Origin: Rhodothermales bacterium
GTDB lineage: Bacteria; Bacteroidota; Rhodothermia; Rhodothermales; VXPQ01
Direction: 5' to 3'
Length of the DNA: 8,950 bases
NCBI GenBank assembly: GCA_028283985.1
Contig: JANQSQ010000529.1
Coordinates: 1-8,950, forward strand
In this document: positions 6,044-8,950 of the stretch, piece by piece
Layout of the letters: every line of letters starts with the position of its first letter
Position numbering within the stretch: the first letter of the stretch is position 1
Program-made: the position numbers and the translations under genes
The notes under the pieces: model-generated
Seen by the model: the letters and a program-made list of their open reading frames with translations, nothing else
Databases searched by the model: none
Told to the model about the DNA's origin: nothing

Positions 6044-6146
6044 CTTTCTATATTCTTCCTAATCATAGAAATGGTTCGTCTTGACATGGGTTTCGTCTGG
6101 TTGATTGGGTCAGAACGAGGTGGCAACAGTACACCTTAATTTCCCC

Positions 6147-6164
6147 GAAAACCTGTCCAATCAA
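6147..6164 (+). repeat. 18-bp direct repeat, right copy
   Basis: Identical to 2162-2179 (GAAAACCTGTCCAATCAA) and in the same orientation, about 80 bp past the end of cassette copy 2. The reverse complement of its last eight bases, TTGATTGG, also occurs about 50 bp to the left (near 6100), giving a loose inverted pair on this side. Confidence 0.6.
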
Positions 6165-6330
6165 CCCGCCCCCCTCTGTTTTCCCCGATTCACGGTTCTC
6201 TTGGATCAAGGTTGGTGTTTTTAAAACGACAGCAATTTTGCAGTGAAACGACAAGAATCTGGCACTAAATAACTGAACTGAGGAGGAAAACAGTTAGCCT
6301 TGCAAATGGCCAAGGCTATGCCGTTTTACA

Positions 6331-6377
6331 TTGGGCATGCACGACCTAGGTGCTGGACACACCCGCCAGCATGGTAA
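6331..6377 (-). pseudogene. Decayed copy of the signal-peptide region of the DUF5686 gene
   Basis: These 47 bases match 8810-8856 at 42 positions. The source encodes the end of the signal peptide of the neighbouring gene (MLAGVSSARVAHAQ). Here the same strand reads MLAGVSST, then a TAG stop, then VVHAQ. All five differences are C/T or G/A transitions. Homology stops abruptly on both sides. The fragment lies about 60 bp past the 3' end of the intact gene and in the same orientation, as expected if a tandem paralogue once stood here and was lost when the island arrived. Confidence 0.7.
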
Positions 6378-6439
6378 GGCACAGGAGTATGGAGTAAGAA
6401 AATCCGGGTCGACGATATACGGACAGGATTCTTAACAGG

Positions 6440-8878
6440 CTACAAAAAAGAAAACCCGGCCCCAATGCCGATGCTATGGTCCGGCCTATCGAGCCGGCGG
6501 GCAAAGAACACGCGGAGAGCACCCAAAATGCCGTTCAACGAAACGGTTACTTCATGGTGCATCCCGTCCGGAGAGAGATGCAGCTCGGGTCGTTCGACAA
6601 GCGGAGAGGGGGATATCCAGGTTTGAGCGTGCGCTCCGCCTACGATGACGCCGTAGCCCCGCTGCGCCAGGCCATGCAGGCCGAGCAATTCAAAGGGCAC
6701 CGTTCGGAAATTGTGCTCCCAAAAGAATCCGATGTATCGGTCGCCTTCGTAAGGACGCCCGATCTGTGTATGCAATGCACCGAAGGTTCGCATGCTTCCA
6801 ATACTGGCAAGTATGGTTCCGAAACGATGAATGGGCAAATCTCCGAAGCGGGTGGCTCCTTGCAAGCGAATTGTGAGGGTGTTTGGCAAGGGCCGTCGCG
6901 AGAAAAAGGTATCGAAGTTCCATAGGGTGTTGCCGCTAAGCCGTACATAGGCATTCTTCATGCCTTCCAGTTTGCCGTATTCGACTTCCAGACTGGCGCT
7001 GCGCATCAGAAACCGGGGAACTATGGTCATGGACTCCGGCATGCCGAAGAAAAAATAAGATCCGGTCAGTGCAACCGAATGCAGTCTGCGCTCGGAAACC
7101 GGTGGATTCGGGCGGGGGGTACCCGGTTTGGCGAAAAGATCGTAAGCGGTGATTGCCTCGACCGGAGTGGGCATCTCGCGCGATGCGGAGAGCCCAATGC
7201 TGAAACGTTCCTTATTGTATGTTCCAAACGCCCTTATGCGCCGGTTGCGAATATAATCGGAATAATCCCCACTCCCGAAAAGACTGAATAGAGTGGCTGG
7301 GGATATGATCAATGCGTATCCGGTTTCGCCTCCGAAGCGGCCTTCGATCCCGTCGGAATACGATACGCCGAGGGTCTTGCGTTTTTCGGGTCCCAAGCCA
7401 ACGCTGCTCCTGATTCCATAGGTCCATGGTTGTCCGAGCTCGCGGTTCCAGCGTCCGTGGCTCCACCTGCCATGGCCCTCAAGATTCAGGCGTCCCCGTT
7501 CGATCTCCACGGCTGCCCCCGGGGCAAATCCTTCCGCGCGGTTGAAGCGGAACCGCGGGCGTACGCCAGGTATGGGTTCGCTTATTCTCGCGAGGAAGCC
7601 GGTTTCTTGACCAGCCCCGTTTTCGCCCTCGCTCATTCCAGGACCGAAGCGCGTCATCAGTCCAGAGGGAGCAAAGGCCCTCTCGAGAGTCAGTGTACTG
7701 TCTATACCGGCGTAAGCCACCCGCTCCGGTTCGTCGAACGGTACGGAAATGCCTGTACGATCCAGCAGCGTGTCGGCCGCGATGGCTTCCTGGTCTATGC
7801 CGAGGCGTTTTCCTTGGGCATAGAGCGAATCCGGGAGCGTGGCCTCTATCTCGTAATTGGTTATGCGGGAGAGTTGCCTCGCCTTGAACGGCGGAAAGGA
7901 CAAGAGCGGACCGAAGGATATGCCTAACTCGAACTCGGATCGAAAATCGATCGGGAGCCATGGGCTTCCATCGAAAGAGTCGTATTGCTGGTAGAGCGTG
8001 AGGTCGATACCGGTAATAGGGGGTGGAAACAGAAAGGCCTCTCCCGGCTCCAGCGCGACCTCAAGCAGGGCGCACTCGTCGGCCAGGACTGCAATTCTTC
8101 CGATAAATCCGGTGCTCAGCCGGCTTTTCGGCGCAACCGTAATGTCATACACAAGGCGGTCGTCCATGAGGCGTGTGCCCTGTAGTGAGAAGCGGTATAT
8201 GTCGGGCGCGTCCGGGTGCGTTACGCCAGCAAAATTGTGATCCAGCAGGGGAATATCGTCGTCGTATAGATTAGCCATGAACAGCACCGCTGGCATGTCC
8301 AGAGTCAATTCTTCACCAAGATTCAGGGTTTGCCGCCTCGATTTGATCAGTTCGCGCATCCCCTCTTCCTTGTCCCAGAAAACGTCGCTGAGCGTTTCGA
8401 TGATGGCGACGATGCTGGTATCGCTCGATACGGTGAAGCGGGTATAGGCTTCCGAGGCGTATGACGAGAGCAAGGCCCTGCGCTCCTGTTTCCGGTCGAT
8501 GACGCAGCGCATGATCCCGATGGCCGGATTCTCGCCCGTAACGACGAGTTCAGGCATCCGGTAGGTGGTTGGCTGCATGCGGATCTCGATCTGTTCCACA
8601 GACCGGTCCGGAATGGCGTACCGCTGCGACTCGTAGCCGATGTACCGGAACAAGAGTTCGGCGGGCGTTTCCTCGATGGCTATTTCGAAGACGCCGTCCG
8701 CGTTGGTAATAGTGCCCCGAAACGTTCCCTCGATCCGTATGTTGGCCGACGGCAGGGATTCTCCCGTCTGTGCGTCAAGGACCTGTCCGCGTACGATGTG
8801 TCCGGGCTCTTGGGCATGCGCGACCCGGGCGCTGGACACACCCGCCAGCATGGCAATAAAAATCAGTTTGCGGAGCAT
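6440..8878 (-). CDS. DUF5686 outer-membrane protein with carboxypeptidase regulatory-like domain
   Basis: The 812-residue protein starts at the ATG at 8876-8878 and has a signal peptide ending AHA/Q (cleavage after residue 22). Residues about 27-105 form a carboxypeptidase-regulatory-like beta-sandwich (VRGQVLDAQTGESLPSANI, GTITNADGVFEI, RYIGYES), the domain common at the N-terminus of Bacteroidota outer-membrane proteins. From about residue 118 (NPAIGIMRCVIDRKQ, YASEAYTRF) it matches DUF5686. The C-terminal half alternates like beta-barrel strands and ends in GAGFSFL, an aromatic outer-membrane-barrel terminus. The length is normal for the family. It has no TonB plug domain, so it is not a SusC-type receptor. 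The exact function of the family is not settled. It is transcribed towards the island; no clear promoter or ribosome site is visible in the 72 bp upstream. Confidence 0.88.
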   Translation of the reverse strand: MLRKLIFIAMLAGVSSARVAHAQEPGHIVRGQVLDAQTGESLPSANIRIEGTFRGTITNADGVFEIAIEETPAELLFRYIGYESQRYAIPDRSVEQIEIRMQPTTYRMPELVVTGENPAIGIMRCVIDRKQERRALLSSYASEAYTRFTVSSDTSIVAIIETLSDVFWDKEEGMRELIKSRRQTLNLGEELTLDMPAVLFMANLYDDDIPLLDHNFAGVTHPDAPDIYRFSLQGTRLMDDRLVYDITVAPKSRLSTGFIGRIAVLADECALLEVALEPGEAFLFPPPITGIDLTLYQQYDSFDGSPWLPIDFRSEFELGISFGPLLSFPPFKARQLSRITNYEIEATLPDSLYAQGKRLGIDQEAIAADTLLDRTGISVPFDEPERVAYAGIDSTLTLERAFAPSGLMTRFGPGMSEGENGAGQETGFLARISEPIPGVRPRFRFNRAEGFAPGAAVEIERGRLNLEGHGRWSHGRWNRELGQPWTYGIRSSVGLGPEKRKTLGVSYSDGIEGRFGGETGYALIISPATLFSLFGSGDYSDYIRNRRIRAFGTYNKERFSIGLSASREMPTPVEAITAYDLFAKPGTPRPNPPVSERRLHSVALTGSYFFFGMPESMTIVPRFLMRSASLEVEYGKLEGMKNAYVRLSGNTLWNFDTFFSRRPLPNTLTIRLQGATRFGDLPIHRFGTILASIGSMRTFGALHTQIGRPYEGDRYIGFFWEHNFRTVPFELLGLHGLAQRGYGVIVGGAHAQTWISPSPLVERPELHLSPDGMHHEVTVSLNGILGALRVFFARRLDRPDHSIGIGAGFSFL

Positions 8879-8950
8879 GGAGGAGTACGAACTAACGAAC
8901 AGGTTGAAGACAGGCAGGCGTTGTGTGTTTTTGCGGGGATTGGAGCAAAA

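Larger units (their letters stand above)
5467..6066 (+). repeat. Duplicated ~590-bp cassette, copy 2
   Basis: This is the partner of 2254-2842, in the same orientation and about 3.2 kb away. It has the same order of tandem repeat, promoter, leader, gene and terminator. It is about 11 bp longer, mostly from four extra codons in the divergent C-terminal part of the gene. The boundaries are sharp: identity starts at CTTGTCAAGAGTTG and stops at CTTCCTAATCAT. Confidence 0.9.
6067..6439. other. Gene-free stretch at the right edge of the island
   Basis: I see no gene here. It holds the right 18-bp repeat (6147-6164), the small remnant of the DUF5686 signal region (6331-6377), and an 8-bp hairpin (TAGCCTTG at 6295-6302 with CAAGGCTA at 6311-6318, 8-nt loop). 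Read on the minus strand the hairpin is followed by ACTGTTTT, so it could be a weak terminator. An AGGAGG at 6281-6286 is not at a useful distance from any start codon of a credible gene. Confidence 0.45.

Noticed and set aside
2254..6066. CRISPR array, integron cassettes or phage-type genes as an explanation for the repeats
   Set aside because: There are only two long repeats containing full genes, no short regularly spaced repeats, no attC-like folded sites at the cassette ends and no integrase, Cas or phage protein in the window.
6307..6377. A 23-residue frame (MAKAMPFYIGHARP...) downstream of an AGGAGG
   Set aside because: The spacing from AGGAGG to the ATG is 20 nt, and its 3' two-thirds are antisense to the DUF5686 relic, so it is most likely accidental.
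6440..8878. SusC/TonB-dependent receptor as identity of the large minus-strand gene
   Set aside because: It has the shared N-terminal regulatory-like domain but no TonB plug domain; the following sequence and the 812-residue length fit DUF5686.

Overview
The window looks like chromosome from a Bacteroidota-type bacterium, most likely a G+C-rich lineage near the Rhodothermia/Balneolia. The evidence is a C-terminal type IX secretion (Por) sorting domain on the first gene, a full-length DUF5686 outer-membrane protein with a carboxypeptidase-regulatory-like N-terminus at the far end, and few recognisable Shine-Dalgarno sequences. The taxonomic placement is an inference.

Layout. (1) 3-1205 (+): the 3' part of a large secreted protein with Ig-like and fibronectin III modules and a sorting tail. 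(2) 1206-1923: a decayed zone with a TPR-like gene tail (-), a 5'-truncated DUF4143 gene (-), and a 92-bp element with 13-bp perfect terminal inverted repeats. (3) About 2162-6164: an accessory island with a different, locally very A+T-rich composition. It is bracketed by two identical 18-bp direct repeats and holds two copies of a ~590-bp cassette (2254-2842 and 5467-6066). Each cassette is a complete transcription unit: a 23-bp tandem repeat, a TTGACA/TATAAT promoter, a ~78-nt leader, a gene for a small exported protein with two cysteines, and a hairpin terminator. Between the cassettes lie a helical exported protein (2988-3647) and, overlapping its end by 20 nt, a 594-residue protein (3628-5412) that appears to join a PqqD-like peptide-binding domain to a GT-A glycosyltransferase. 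(4) 6331-6377: a 47-bp decayed copy of the signal-peptide region of the gene that follows. (5) 6440-8878 (-): the DUF5686 gene.

How the genes may work together. The exciting part is the island. Two paralogous small precursors flank an enzyme whose N-terminus resembles a RiPP recognition element and whose body resembles a sugar transferase. They keep near-identical leaders, promoters, signal sequences and a Ser/Thr/Pro-rich segment, while their C-terminal cores diverge around two fixed cysteines. The simplest reading is a peptide- or small-protein-glycosylation system whose products are exported. No transporter, maturation protease or immunity gene was recognised inside the window, so the substrate-enzyme link rests on gene order, domain logic and the conserved pattern. 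It has not been demonstrated.
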